Assembly (NCBI GenBank): GCA_030612725.1
Contig: JAUWNJ010000004.1
Span: 88,298-152,297 of the forward strand
Source of the DNA: Planctomycetales bacterium
GTDB lineage: Bacteria; Planctomycetota; Phycisphaerae; SM23-33
Direction: 5' to 3'
DNA length: 64,000 nt
Positions 53,166 through 61,891 of the stretch are shown here, piece by piece; the first letter of the stretch is position 1, and every line of letters starts with the position of its first letter. Position numbers and translations under genes: made by a program. The notes under the pieces were generated by a model. The model worked only from the letters and a program-made list of their open reading frames with translations. It had not been told where the DNA came from and did no database searches.

Positions 53166-53235
53166 CGTGGTCGCTGTGTTTGCGACCACGGTTGGATCAA
53201 GTCGGCTTGACGTGGCCGCAAACACAGCCGCCACG
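53166..53235. repeat. Pair of REP-like hairpins
   Basis: Hairpin 1: CGTGGTCGC (53166-53174) and GCGACCACG (53182-53190), loop TGTGTTT. Hairpin 2: CGTGGC (53211-53216) and GCCACG (53230-53235), with the loop containing CGCAAACACAG, the complement of the first hairpin's CTGTGTTTGCG. The two are inverted copies, like a BIME. A RAYT-type transposase fragment lies at 53927. Confidence 0.6.
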
Positions 53236-53246
53236 GCGCCCGGGCG

Positions 53247-53435
53247 TCAGGCGTAACCGATTGAGTTGTGCGTATCTACCGGCGTGATGCTGAGGACTTC
53301 CGACCGCCGGCCCCGCTGGTCTTCGGCTTCCGGGCGAGTGTGGCGGAACTTGACAACGGCTTCGTGGGGCGAAGCGGCCTCGACCTCCGCTGTCAGGCGA
53401 TCTTTCTCTTGGCAATAATGTACGCGATACCGCAT
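53247..53435 (-). CDS. Hypothetical 62-aa protein
   Basis: Starts at the ATG at 53435 with GGAGG 8 bp upstream. It reads YRVHYCQEKDRLTAEVEAAS, then EAVVKFRHTRPEAEDQ and EVLSITPVD: a small beta-alpha-beta arrangement. No named family is recognised. It lies among mobile-element debris. Confidence 0.5.
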   Translation of the reverse strand: MRYRVHYCQEKDRLTAEVEAASPHEAVVKFRHTRPEAEDQRGRRSEVLSITPVDTHNSIGYA

Positions 53436-53613
53436 GGCAAAGTCCTCCGCTGCCTCAAAAGCCGATCCGGACACTCGCCGGGACCGGACGCTCTGTGATA
53501 GTTCCATCGGCACCTTACAATTCACAATTCAACGGGACAAAAACATATCGCGTTTTTTCAATCGCTCATTTGGTCTTGTCAGGTTCGCCGGCGGCGAGCA
53601 TAATAGGGGCGGA

Positions 53614-53862
53614 CCTTTACGTAACGTTCGGCGACACCTGCACCTGGTTGATTGCGCCTATGCCTGCCTGACCCACCTGGCCATTAAGGACCAGCGTGCA
53701 CAAGGCCAACAAAAGAACAAAAATGTGCTGCGGCTGCCGACGATGAGCCAACTCAAGACCCGAATGCGTCAGTTGGTCTGGCAGGAAGCGGTGCAGGATG
53801 TTGTCAAGCATAGCCATGAAAAACCTGTTATCCGCCGCTTGGAAAAACTCCTCGCGGCATAA
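53614..53862 (+). pseudogene. Transposase C-terminal remnant
   Basis: From about 53629 the frame reads HLHLVDCAYACLTHLAI, LPTMSQLKTRMRQLVWQ and ends VIRRLEKLLAA. The H-x-L-x-L-x-D-x-AYA pattern followed by a helix-rich tail fits the C-terminus of DDE-type transposases (IS4/IS701-like). The DDE catalytic core is absent. The open frame continues upstream to 53434 without transposase similarity. Confidence 0.5.
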
Positions 53863-53926
53863 AATCGGTCAGTTTGAGTTAATTATTGACTTGTTATGAG
53901 TTTGTTTTGATATTTTTTACTGCATC

Positions 53927-54082
53927 ATGGCGAGGCTTGTAAGAATAGTTGTTCCGGGGTATCCGCGTTACGTTACGCAACGAGGCAATCGCCGTAGTGG
54001 CCGTCTTTCTGGTATGGATCAGTTTTCTCATCATCTGCGGAATTATCGGGACATTGTGAACCCCAGCCTCGCAACTCCGTAA
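53927..54082 (+). pseudogene. RAYT-type transposase start fused to a copied gene tail
   Basis: The first 21 codons read MARLVRIVVPGYPRYVTQRG, the conserved opening of REP-associated tyrosine (IS200-like) transposases. At 53988 it changes to a 73-bp copy of the end of the small membrane gene (45622-45694; about five mismatches), read in a different frame. It stops at 54080-54082. The catalytic HUH and Tyr residues are absent, so it is inactive. Confidence 0.65.
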
Positions 54083-54105
54083 AACCGTCCCGATTTTACA
54101 CGGTA

Positions 54106-55455
54106 TTATACCATCGGCCTCTGGTGGTCTGTTTTGTCGGTGAACAGCATTTTCAATTGTTCGATTGCCGTAGCGGCGCAGATATTCCCCGCTTTCGGGT
54201 CGAGTTTTCCGAAACGCCAACTAGTCGGTTCGTATCCGCCTTCGGCGAAGGCATTGCTTGTTGGCACATATCCGACAGAACCGTTGGCCAGACCAACTAC
54301 CAGCGTTTGCTCTGCCGGCGATTGGGCCTTTATTTCCAGTGCGTATTCGACGAAGAACTCGCCCGGAAAGGCCACAATAGCGACCTGCCCGATACGAAAT
54401 ACCTGTATTTCCAACTCGAACGGGTCGGCCCGACCGGCCATTTCAATCTGGTCCTGTGCGAACACGACATCCGAAATACCATCGACCGTTCCGGCGGGAG
54501 AGTTATCGGTGGCATCGACGACGCTCCCGGCCCAGGCCAATTGTTCAGGAGTGATTTCCCGCGGGGGGACCGAAACCGTCAGGGATGAAGATTTTATAGG
54601 CCCGGAAACTAATCTTGCATCGCGGAGGGCATCGACTACCGACAGTCCTACCACCGAGCCGACCCGCTGGGCCTCTTTGAAACCTCGTCCTTGTTGGGTG
54701 TCCCGCGCATCGATGTGGTTGACGTTGCCTTCAGCGCCCTGGAGGAACATTGCCTGCGTATTCGGGCCGAAGACCTTGTGGATGCTGTCGTAATAATATC
54801 CGGCCCAGTCAGTCCCCATCATCCAGTTGTCGCCGGCGAGTATGGCAGGGTGCAGTGCGAGGTTCGCCAATACGAGGCTGGGGTTTTCGGAAGTTTGCCC
54901 GGCTGCGAGGATTCCGATTTCCGTATCCACAGGCCCAAGCGGGCGGTCGATTGTATCGGAGGGCGGGCGTGTCCAGTTCATAAGCGTCTGCCCGTCGGTC
55001 AGTTTCAGCCGACGATTGAAGCAGACGCCTTCAGCCTTGCCCGCTGCTGCCCAGAGACGCATCGGTTTGCAGGCATCAAGGGCCTGGACGCAACTTTCGA
55101 TGATTCCGGGAATGACCATGTCCTGAATTTTTTCACCGTCAGCCTCATCTGCGATCGCCTCGACTGCCGGTCCGCTATGGGTGTGAATCGCCGAGACCAT
55201 AATGCAATCAGGCTTGAGTCCGCAGCGGCTTGATATACCCTGCCGGACCAGGCGGACGAGCTTGTCGGGAACAGTCAGCAAATCATTGCTGATGATAGCC
55301 AGCGCGGTGTCGCTCCTGCGAATTACAACTGTCCGCGAGCAGAGGGGCGCATATACCCCGCGCGAGGCGTAATCGTCGCGAAAATTCCCCGCCAGAGGCG
55401 TACCGACCGGAGGGGTAATCTCCACACAACCCAAACCTACATCATATGTTTCCAT
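54106..55455 (-). CDS. Neutral/alkaline non-lysosomal ceramidase N-terminal-domain protein
   Basis: 449 aa. It starts VGLGCVEITPPVGTPLAG, typical of the ceramidase N-domain. AIISNDLLTVPDKLV and SAIHTHSGPAVEAI follow (His-Thr-His zinc ligands at about residue 96). A later zinc-site region is NLALHPAIL with the GADNWMMGTDW-like segment. FPGEFFVEYALEIKAQ lies near the end. It lacks the C-terminal immunoglobulin-like domain of true ceramidases and has no signal peptide. Planctomycete relatives are numerous and their substrate is unknown, so a general amidase role on lipids or glycans is as likely as ceramide hydrolysis. Confidence 0.75.
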   Translation of the reverse strand: METYDVGLGCVEITPPVGTPLAGNFRDDYASRGVYAPLCSRTVVIRRSDTALAIISNDLLTVPDKLVRLVRQGISSRCGLKPDCIMVSAIHTHSGPAVEAIADEADGEKIQDMVIPGIIESCVQALDACKPMRLWAAAGKAEGVCFNRRLKLTDGQTLMNWTRPPSDTIDRPLGPVDTEIGILAAGQTSENPSLVLANLALHPAILAGDNWMMGTDWAGYYYDSIHKVFGPNTQAMFLQGAEGNVNHIDARDTQQGRGFKEAQRVGSVVGLSVVDALRDARLVSGPIKSSSLTVSVPPREITPEQLAWAGSVVDATDNSPAGTVDGISDVVFAQDQIEMAGRADPFELEIQVFRIGQVAIVAFPGEFFVEYALEIKAQSPAEQTLVVGLANGSVGYVPTSNAFAEGGYEPTSWRFGKLDPKAGNICAATAIEQLKMLFTDKTDHQRPMV

Positions 55456-55462
55456 GACGTTT

Positions 55463-55556
55463 CAATTGCCGATTTTCAATTGCCAATTGCCAATTGAAAA
55501 ACGTACGGCTGCTCCTTCGACCAATTGACAATTGGCAATCGGCAATTGGCAATTTC
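55463..55556. repeat. Long palindrome of 7-bp units (CAATTGC)
   Basis: The left arm repeats CAATTGC, CGATTTT, CAATTGC, CAATTGC, CAATTGA. The right arm repeats CAATTGA, CAATTGG, CAATCGG, CAATTGG, CAATTTC. Both have a 7-bp period and are complementary, with a loop near 55500-55520. It lies between the ceramidase-like and DegT genes and is the clearest of the 7-mer palindromes. Confidence 0.85.
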
Positions 55557-55558
55557 AT

Positions 55559-56833
55559 CTATCTCGAATACGCCTTGATGACCTTTACGATTGCGTCGGC
55601 GACCTGTTTCATATCATCTTCGGTAAAGGTCGGATATGCAAAGCATGTGAAGGTGTGCCCCTGGTGCCAGACGGCGTTGGGGACGTCCACGTTGGAGTAA
55701 TCGACGCTTTCCGGGTCGGCGTATTCTGTTGAGTTGAACGGAAAACCGCTCCGGCCAAAGGAGTTACGCTCGCCGAAGGCCCGCTCGGTGTGACATTGAG
55801 GCCAGAACACCTTCCATGCCGGCGCGCCTTCCGCCCCGGCGGCTTTGACGAACTGGCCTATGTCGCACGTCATGTTTTCGATGTCCAGCGAGAATGCCAG
55901 GACGAACCAGCCGTTCTGACGCTCGGGCGTGTCGATTGGCATGTACTTTACCTGCGGCAGGGGTTTCAACGCGTCCATTACGATGTGCGCGTTGCGTTTG
56001 CGAGCGGGCAGGTTCCAGGTGTCAATCCGTTCCAGTTCGGCCAGTCCGATGGCCGACTGCATCTCCGTCATGCGATAATTCCAGCCTATCATGTTGTGGA
56101 TGTACGGGAGTTTCTGCTCAACCTCCAGCAGGTTGAGTCGTTCCTTGACGTCGTATCCGTGGTCGCGGAAACTCCTGGCGATCCATGCCAGTTCTTCATC
56201 GTCGGTGGTTACCATTCCGCCTTCGCCGCCGGTGGTGAATGTCTTGTTCTGGCAGAAACTGCAAGCGGCCATGTGTCCGATCGTTCCGGTCTTTTTGCCT
56301 TTGTACGACCCGCCGAAGGCCTCGGCGTTGTCCTCGATAACGAACAGGTCGTGCTTTTTCGCGAAGGCAATAAGCGGGTCCATATCGCAGACGTTTCCGT
56401 AGAGATGGACGGGCATGATGGCCTTTGTTCGCTTGTTGATAAGTTTTTCCGCCGATTCGACGCTGATGCAGTGGTCGGAAATGTTGACGTCGGCGAATCG
56501 CGGAACGGCTCCGGTCTGAACGACCGAGAAACTTGACGCGATGAATGTGTAACTCGGAACGATGACTTCGTCGCCCGGCCCGATGCCCAGCGCCGTCATC
56601 GCCACGTGCAAGGCGGCTGTTCCGTTGCAGACGCTGATGGCGTACTTGCTGCCCTGCCATTCGGCGAACTTCTTCTCGAACTCCATACCCTTAGGCCCGG
56701 TCCAATAGTTAACCTTACCGGACCGCAGGACCTGCTCGACGGCTTGAATCGCCGTTTCGTCGAATTGAGGCCAGCCGATAAGTGTATTCGTTACCGCCTT
56801 GGCCCCGCCGTCAATTGCCAGTTTCTCTGCCAT
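55559..56833 (-). CDS. DegT/DnrJ/EryC1/StrS-family PLP aminotransferase
   Basis: 424 aa. GNGTAALHVAMTALGI-type segment (here CNGTAALHVAMTALGIGPG) and DEVIVPSYTFIASSFSVVQT open the fold. The cofactor Asp lies in VIEDNAEAFGGSYKG (about 183-197). The Schiff-base Lys is in FCQNKTFTTGGEGGMV (about 207-222). NYRMTEMQSAIGLAELERID is the family C-terminal signature. Such enzymes aminate or dehydrate nucleotide sugars, or act on sugar-derived substrates. It sits between the ceramidase-like and ROK genes. A Lys/aaGGAGA-type RBS precedes the ATG (AAGGAGAT). Confidence 0.9.
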   Translation of the reverse strand: MAEKLAIDGGAKAVTNTLIGWPQFDETAIQAVEQVLRSGKVNYWTGPKGMEFEKKFAEWQGSKYAISVCNGTAALHVAMTALGIGPGDEVIVPSYTFIASSFSVVQTGAVPRFADVNISDHCISVESAEKLINKRTKAIMPVHLYGNVCDMDPLIAFAKKHDLFVIEDNAEAFGGSYKGKKTGTIGHMAACSFCQNKTFTTGGEGGMVTTDDEELAWIARSFRDHGYDVKERLNLLEVEQKLPYIHNMIGWNYRMTEMQSAIGLAELERIDTWNLPARKRNAHIVMDALKPLPQVKYMPIDTPERQNGWFVLAFSLDIENMTCDIGQFVKAAGAEGAPAWKVFWPQCHTERAFGERNSFGRSGFPFNSTEYADPESVDYSNVDVPNAVWHQGHTFTCFAYPTFTEDDMKQVADAIVKVIKAYSR

Positions 56834-56854
56834 TTTGATAATCTCCTTAAAAAG

Positions 56855-56943
56855 CGTTCAGCGTTCAGCGATCAGCGTTCAGCAAACAGCATTCTTTTTT
56901 ATCTTTTGCTGATTACTGACCGCTGACTGCTGATTGCTGTTTC
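56855..56943. repeat. Palindrome of 7-bp units (GCGTTCA) between ROK and DegT genes
   Basis: Left arm: GCGTTCA, GCGTTCA, GCGATCA, GCGTTCA, GCAAACA. Right arm: GCTGATT, ACTGACC, GCTGACT, GCTGATT, GCTGT. The arms are imperfectly complementary with an AT-rich centre. The right arm lies inside the 3' end of the ROK reading frame. Confidence 0.8.
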
Positions 56944-58146
56944 ACATTCGAAGCAGGATCGAAGCGCCAGCGTGGCTGCTCCCATTGCCCCTGCCCGGCT
57001 TCCGAGGGCGGATAGTTCGATTCTCGCCGCAGCCAGGGACCGATTCAGTGCGTGGCGATTGAGCGATTTTGTGAACGGTTCCAAAAGCAAATCGCCCATC
57101 CGGCACAGCCCGCCGTTGAGGACCAGCAGCCCCGGATTCAGCAGGTTGATAAGATTGGCCGCTGCTATGCCCAGGTACGTTCCCGCCTCTTGAATGACAC
57201 GTTTCGCGGTGCTCTCGCCGGTGCGTGCAGCCTTGGCGACAGCCGATGCCGACGAACGGTTTGCCAGTCGTCCTATTGCTTCGCCCGAAGCGACCGTCTC
57301 CAGGCAGCCTCGCTTGCCGCAGCGGCACCGCAGACCGTGGCGCTTCACCGTGGTATGGCCTATTTCGCCGCCGGTTTCCGAGACGCCGTAATGCAGTTTG
57401 CCGTTGCTGACGATTCCAGCGCCGATACCGAACCCCAGGTCCAGGCAGACGAAGTTTTTCTCCTGGCGTCCTTGTCCGAACCATAATTCGCCGAGCGCCA
57501 TCGCACGGGTGGCCTCTTCCAGAATCACCCGCTGGCCGAAGGCTTTTCCGAGGCGCTCGACTACCGGCACGTTCTTCCATCCGCGAATGTGAACCGCCTC
57601 CAGGGCGACTCCCGCCTCGCGGTCCAGAAACCCCGGAGAAGCAAAACCGATACCGACGAGCCTGCGACGCGAGCGCAGGTTGGCTTGTTTTATCGTGGCG
57701 CGAATGTTGTCGGTAATCTGCGCCAACATTTTCTCCGAATCGCTCGGAGTTTGCAGTTTGTTCTCCGTCATCGCCATGACCTGTCCGGTCATGCCGATTA
57801 TCACAGTTCGCAGGCTTGTCGCGCCGAGATCGACCCCGACGGCGCATGCCCCGTTTGGATTGAGCGTGAGGCGTTCCGCGGGCCTGCCCCCGGAAGAGTC
57901 CGCCAGTCCGTCGGATATGATTAATCGCTCCTTCAGCAGGACATTCACAAGGTTTGTAACGGTTTTTGTATCCAGTTCGGCGGCGCGGGCGAATTCCACG
58001 CGCGTGCAGGGACCGTTCGTACGAAGATGGTTTAACAACTCGGCTGCGTTACGACGCCGAAGCGCCGACAGCGCGCCACGCCGACGACCTTTGCTTGACC
58101 GGACGGGGACGGAAAAATCTTTATGGAAATCTTCCACAAAGCCCAT
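56899..58146 (-). CDS. ROK-family transcriptional regulator
   Basis: 415 aa from the ATG at 58146 (GGAAGG upstream); a TTG nine codons earlier is less likely. The N-terminal winged helix is RVEFARAAELDTKTVTNLVN with LLKERLIISDG. The ROK domain starts VGVDLGATSLRTVIIGMTGQ. The zinc motif GLRCRCGKRGCLETVASG is intact (CxCGxxGCxE). NLLNPGLLVLNGGLC follows. The last about 15 residues (ETAISSQRSVISKR) are encoded by the 7-bp repeat element, so the original stop has probably been displaced. It is divergent from the large heparinase-like gene and probably represses it or the sugar genes until a sugar ligand binds. Confidence 0.88.
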   Translation of the reverse strand: MGFVEDFHKDFSVPVRSSKGRRRGALSALRRRNAAELLNHLRTNGPCTRVEFARAAELDTKTVTNLVNVLLKERLIISDGLADSSGGRPAERLTLNPNGACAVGVDLGATSLRTVIIGMTGQVMAMTENKLQTPSDSEKMLAQITDNIRATIKQANLRSRRRLVGIGFASPGFLDREAGVALEAVHIRGWKNVPVVERLGKAFGQRVILEEATRAMALGELWFGQGRQEKNFVCLDLGFGIGAGIVSNGKLHYGVSETGGEIGHTTVKRHGLRCRCGKRGCLETVASGEAIGRLANRSSASAVAKAARTGESTAKRVIQEAGTYLGIAAANLINLLNPGLLVLNGGLCRMGDLLLEPFTKSLNRHALNRSLAAARIELSALGSRAGAMGAATLALRSCFECETAISSQRSVISKR

Positions 58147-58173
58147 CCTATCGGTCCTTCCGGGAATCGTCAA

Positions 58174-58327
58174 GAGATGTTTGATCGTTCGGTGAGTGCG
58201 TACCCTGAATAAAAGTAAAATGCGGTAATTTTAAAGTGGTCTTGTCTCTTGATTGATTCGTGCCTTTGCGGTAAAAGCCAAATGATTGCTTCCGTTTTTT
58301 GTAGTTACACAATTAAGGAGATGCAAA
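58174..58327. promoter_or_regulatory. Divergent intergenic region between ROK and lyase genes
   Basis: An AT-rich gap that should hold the ROK operator and both promoters. For the + strand a weak TTGATT (58249) with TAAAAG 17 bp later (58272) is possible. I see no clear palindrome for the ROK protein. Confidence 0.3.
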
Positions 58328-61300
58328 ATGTCAATGGCGCGAATAACGAGTGTATTGTCGATGGCGTTGGTCGTTGTGATTTTGGTGTTTGCGTCATCCT
58401 GTTTTGCCGCCGATGACTCAAAGTCCCCCAACATCGCCCCCAATCCCGGCGCGGAAAAAGCAGTCGCCGGAAAATTACCGGAAGGCTGGGGACGATACCA
58501 TAACACCCCTGCCGACATGGGCGCGACCGACAAGGTCTTCCACAGCGGAAAGAACAGCGTCTTCCTGAAAGTTACGGGCTTCGGTAAAGACGGATTAGCC
58601 GTTACGGGTCTGGCGGCGGGTAAGACCGACGGCTATAGCGGTCCGGCGGCCATTTCCGTCCAACCTTATACGAAGTACAACTTCTCCTTCTACATCAAGG
58701 GCAAGGGTTTCACCCGGAAGTTCAGCGTCAAGCCGTGGGGTTTCAAGGCCGACGGTAGCGGACGGGACCGCGATATCCCCGGTATATCGGTTCTTCCGAC
58801 GGACAAGTGGACGCGCCATACCGGTTCGTTCACTACCAGGGGCCAGACTGAACGGGTTGCGTTGATGTTCTTCGTCTATGGCAAGAAGGACCGCGATGTA
58901 ACCGCCGGAGCGACATTTTACGTGGACGACGTAAATCTGTCCGTCGCCGGCGCAATCGGCGCCGAGCCCAGGGATATCGTCCTGCCGGAGAAACTGACGC
59001 TCGCGTCCATGATGGCGCCGAACGGTACGCTCTACACCTGGGCGGACATTGAGAGCAAGTTCAAAGCCGGCGACCCGTACATCCGCGGATGGGTCGGGCG
59101 AGCGATGAAATCGGCCAAAAAATACGCCGATAAACCGGACAGTTACTATCTGGGCTTGTTCCGCCCGGAATCTCCCTTCGGGGTCAGCACTATCACCTGC
59201 CCGTTCCACCCGGAGATGTTCGGATGGATACCCTTCGAGTGGAGCCCGGAGCAACCCTGGCGGCTGGTATGCCCGCACTGCCGTGAAGAAGGCAGAAAAC
59301 CATATCACTATCCCAATCAGTTATATCCCGACGACGGAAAAGGCTGCGAGCCGACAGACGAAGTCTGGCGCAAGACCCACACTCCCGAATGGTCCAAAAA
59401 GTACAGCATCCCCTGGGAAAAATGGGACGGACACACACACGGGCATATCGACGGGTTCAATTTCTTCTTCCTGGGGCATGCCCAATACCGCATCTTCTTT
59501 GAACTGAACTGGAGACACAATCTACTTGGGAACTTGTGCAGCGGATACGTCTTCGGTTCCAGGCTGTACCCCGCCGGCAGTGATGAAGCCAAACTCGCAG
59601 CCGTCTGCGCCGGTAAGGCCAAGATAATCATGGTAACGATGACGCGGGCAATTATGGGCGATTCGTACCTGCGGGACGTTTTGGGGATGAGCGAGCAGGA
59701 CTACCGCAAGGCGATCGTGGGCCTGGCGAAAGGGCCCGACGGAAAACCGCTGCCATGGAAGGACTATCCCGGATACGAAAAACGGGACGTCATATCCGAC
59801 CATTCAGCCGGCGACCCCAAGCACCCGCTCTCGACCGTCCGCCGCCATTGGCGGGCCGCAATTACCAGGTTCCCCAGCAGCTCGCACTCCGACTACGCCG
59901 GCGTATGGCTGGGATCCTACGCGAAGATACAGAGCAGTTTCACGCCCGCCGAGCGTAAGGACAACCTGGCGGAACTCATCGAGCGGCTGCTGGTTTCCGA
60001 GACCGGCGACGCCCAACGCCTCGCCAAAAGCGGTCAAAAGGTCAAAAAAGGCGTGTGCGAACTCGGCATGAAGCCGTACAAACTGTCGATGAGAGGCAAT
60101 CTCGCAGGAGGCCCGGCATGGAGTACGCTGAATCTGGGGCTGATGATCAAGAACCAGAAGATCATCCGCAACGTCGCCGCCGCCTGCCATCGCTACCTCC
60201 AGCCGGGCACGGGGTATTTCACCGCCGACGGGCTTGGTTACGAAACTTCGCCCCACTATACGCAAGTCGCCCTGAACGGCATCGCGCCGTCGCTGGCGGC
60301 GCTGAATGGTATGACCGAAGGCTTCGGACCGGGGGACCCGTTCTGGGACCCGAAGACCAAGTCGCTGAACCCCTACCTCGACCCCGCCCTCGAACGGGCA
60401 GCCTACGCTACACTGCTGAGCGTCCTTCCCGACGGGCGGTGCGCGCCATGGGTCGATTCGTGGATTACAGATGTTCCGAGTATGAACATGGCCGAGAAGG
60501 TCGCCAACGCCACAGGCAGAGTCCCGGACAGATTCAAGCCCTGGCTGGACGTCTCGAAGGACGACAAGGGCAAGTTTCACATCACACTCAAGAAGGAACT
60601 GACGCTTCCCAGTTACCTCCTGCCGGCTAATCGCCTGGCGGTTATGCGGGCGGGCAAGGGGCTGGACCAGACGTTCGTGTCGGTGGACTGGTCGAAGGCG
60701 ACCGGGCACAGCCACAGCGGTCCGTTCAACCTGCTGCTGTACGGCGCGCGACATGAGATGTTGTTCGACCAAGGCTATCTCAACAACGTTACGCCCACCC
60801 AGGCGTGGATGAACTGCGCCGAATCGCACAACACCGCTCTGGTGCGGCAAGCCGGCGGTAGCGCCGGGCAGTGCGTAACATGGCGGGGGGCTTTGCGGTT
60901 CTTCACCGACACGCCGACCGTCAAGGCCGTCGAAGTAGCACAGGCCGGCAGGATGTATCAGCGGACAGTAACGCTGATGGCTGCGGGTAATCCGTACGTA
61001 GTCGATATCTTCCGCCTCCAGGGCGGAACGCTGCACGATTACTACGTCCACAGCCTCGGTGAAACTCTCACCGTCAGCGGCGCGACGCTCAAACCGGTCG
61101 CCGACCAGAAGAAATCGCTATACGACGTCAGCGGCTTCAAATACCGCACCAACACCGGCGCAAAGGTCATCACCGGCATCAGTCGGGTCGAAACCGACGG
61201 GGCCTTCACAGCCACCTGGCGCGATATGAAAGATTGGCGGACCATCCCGCCGGAGTTTGATAAAGACGCCGTAACACGGGTGCGCATACTGGCTGCGCCG

Positions 61301-61726
61301 GGAACGGAAATCCTCGTCGGTAAATCTTTCGGACAACGGTACATAGGCAAGCGCGACGTTGAGCAGCGCGTTACGCTCATGTGCGTCCGCCGAAAGGCAG
61401 AAGCGTTCGGCGACAAGCCCGACGCCTTCATAGCCGTTATCGACGCGGTTCGCGGAAAGGCGGACAACATCAAGCAGGTGTCGCAACTCAAGGTGCTGTC
61501 GGGCGACAAAGCCGGCGTAGCCGTAAAGATCACCCGCGCCGGCGGCGTCGATTACGTCCTGAGCACAACCAGCGACGACGTGGCGACGACCTTCGCCGAC
61601 GGCGCTGAAAAAATAACACTGACAGGCAGGCTGGGCGTGATACGCTGCGACACCGGAAAGGACGCTTCGCTGGTGCTGCTGAAGGGCAAGAAACTGACCT
61701 TCGGTGATAAAAGTCTGTCCAAATAA
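58328..61726 (+). CDS. Large secreted heparinase II/III-like enzyme with N-terminal CBM-like domain (copy A)
   Basis: 1132 aa from the ATG at 58328 with AAGGAG upstream. The signal peptide ends near SSCFAADDS. Residues about 35-205 form a beta-sandwich resembling a carbohydrate-binding module (APNPGAEKAVAGKLPEGWGR; YTKYNFSFYIKGKG; ATFYVDDVNL). The catalytic part then shows a zinc-finger-like pair TCPFHPEMFG/LVCPHCREEG, a toroid region, and the heparinase-type GHSHSGPFNLLLYGARHEML (about 795-815). It ends in a beta-rich region. It lies divergent from the ROK gene and 165 bp before its paralog. Substrate unknown; lyase or hydrolase action on sulfated or uronic-acid glycans is likely. Confidence 0.82.
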   Translation: MSMARITSVLSMALVVVILVFASSCFAADDSKSPNIAPNPGAEKAVAGKLPEGWGRYHNTPADMGATDKVFHSGKNSVFLKVTGFGKDGLAVTGLAAGKTDGYSGPAAISVQPYTKYNFSFYIKGKGFTRKFSVKPWGFKADGSGRDRDIPGISVLPTDKWTRHTGSFTTRGQTERVALMFFVYGKKDRDVTAGATFYVDDVNLSVAGAIGAEPRDIVLPEKLTLASMMAPNGTLYTWADIESKFKAGDPYIRGWVGRAMKSAKKYADKPDSYYLGLFRPESPFGVSTITCPFHPEMFGWIPFEWSPEQPWRLVCPHCREEGRKPYHYPNQLYPDDGKGCEPTDEVWRKTHTPEWSKKYSIPWEKWDGHTHGHIDGFNFFFLGHAQYRIFFELNWRHNLLGNLCSGYVFGSRLYPAGSDEAKLAAVCAGKAKIIMVTMTRAIMGDSYLRDVLGMSEQDYRKAIVGLAKGPDGKPLPWKDYPGYEKRDVISDHSAGDPKHPLSTVRRHWRAAITRFPSSSHSDYAGVWLGSYAKIQSSFTPAERKDNLAELIERLLVSETGDAQRLAKSGQKVKKGVCELGMKPYKLSMRGNLAGGPAWSTLNLGLMIKNQKIIRNVAAACHRYLQPGTGYFTADGLGYETSPHYTQVALNGIAPSLAALNGMTEGFGPGDPFWDPKTKSLNPYLDPALERAAYATLLSVLPDGRCAPWVDSWITDVPSMNMAEKVANATGRVPDRFKPWLDVSKDDKGKFHITLKKELTLPSYLLPANRLAVMRAGKGLDQTFVSVDWSKATGHSHSGPFNLLLYGARHEMLFDQGYLNNVTPTQAWMNCAESHNTALVRQAGGSAGQCVTWRGALRFFTDTPTVKAVEVAQAGRMYQRTVTLMAAGNPYVVDIFRLQGGTLHDYYVHSLGETLTVSGATLKPVADQKKSLYDVSGFKYRTNTGAKVITGISRVETDGAFTATWRDMKDWRTIPPEFDKDAVTRVRILAAPGTEILVGKSFGQRYIGKRDVEQRVTLMCVRRKAEAFGDKPDAFIAVIDAVRGKADNIKQVSQLKVLSGDKAGVAVKITRAGGVDYVLSTTSDDVATTFADGAEKITLTGRLGVIRCDTGKDASLVLLKGKKLTFGDKSLSK

Positions 61727-61856
61727 CTGCGCGCCGCCGCAGGGCATTTGCGATTCCTTGCCGTTTGGTTCACAAGAAAGCAGAAAAAAAGTTAACCGGG
61801 CACAGCACCATATTGTGTTTGTTGTGTTTAACGATAGGATGTCCAAAGGTGTTTAT

Positions 61857-61873
61857 GTAGCCGGGGTGGCTAC
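61857..61873 (+). promoter_or_regulatory. Small hairpin upstream of lyase copy B
   Basis: GTAGCC (61857-61862), loop GGGGT, GGCTAC (61868-61873), directly before the GGAGA ribosome-binding region of the next gene. It may influence translation. The rest of the 61727-61891 gap shows nothing else clear. Confidence 0.4.
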
Positions 61874-61891
61874 AAGAAAAGGAGACAGAAA

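Noticed and set aside
53434..53613. N-terminal part of the 142-aa frame containing the transposase tail
   Set aside because: It overlaps the 62-aa - strand gene start region and has no transposase similarity; only the C-terminal part is supported.
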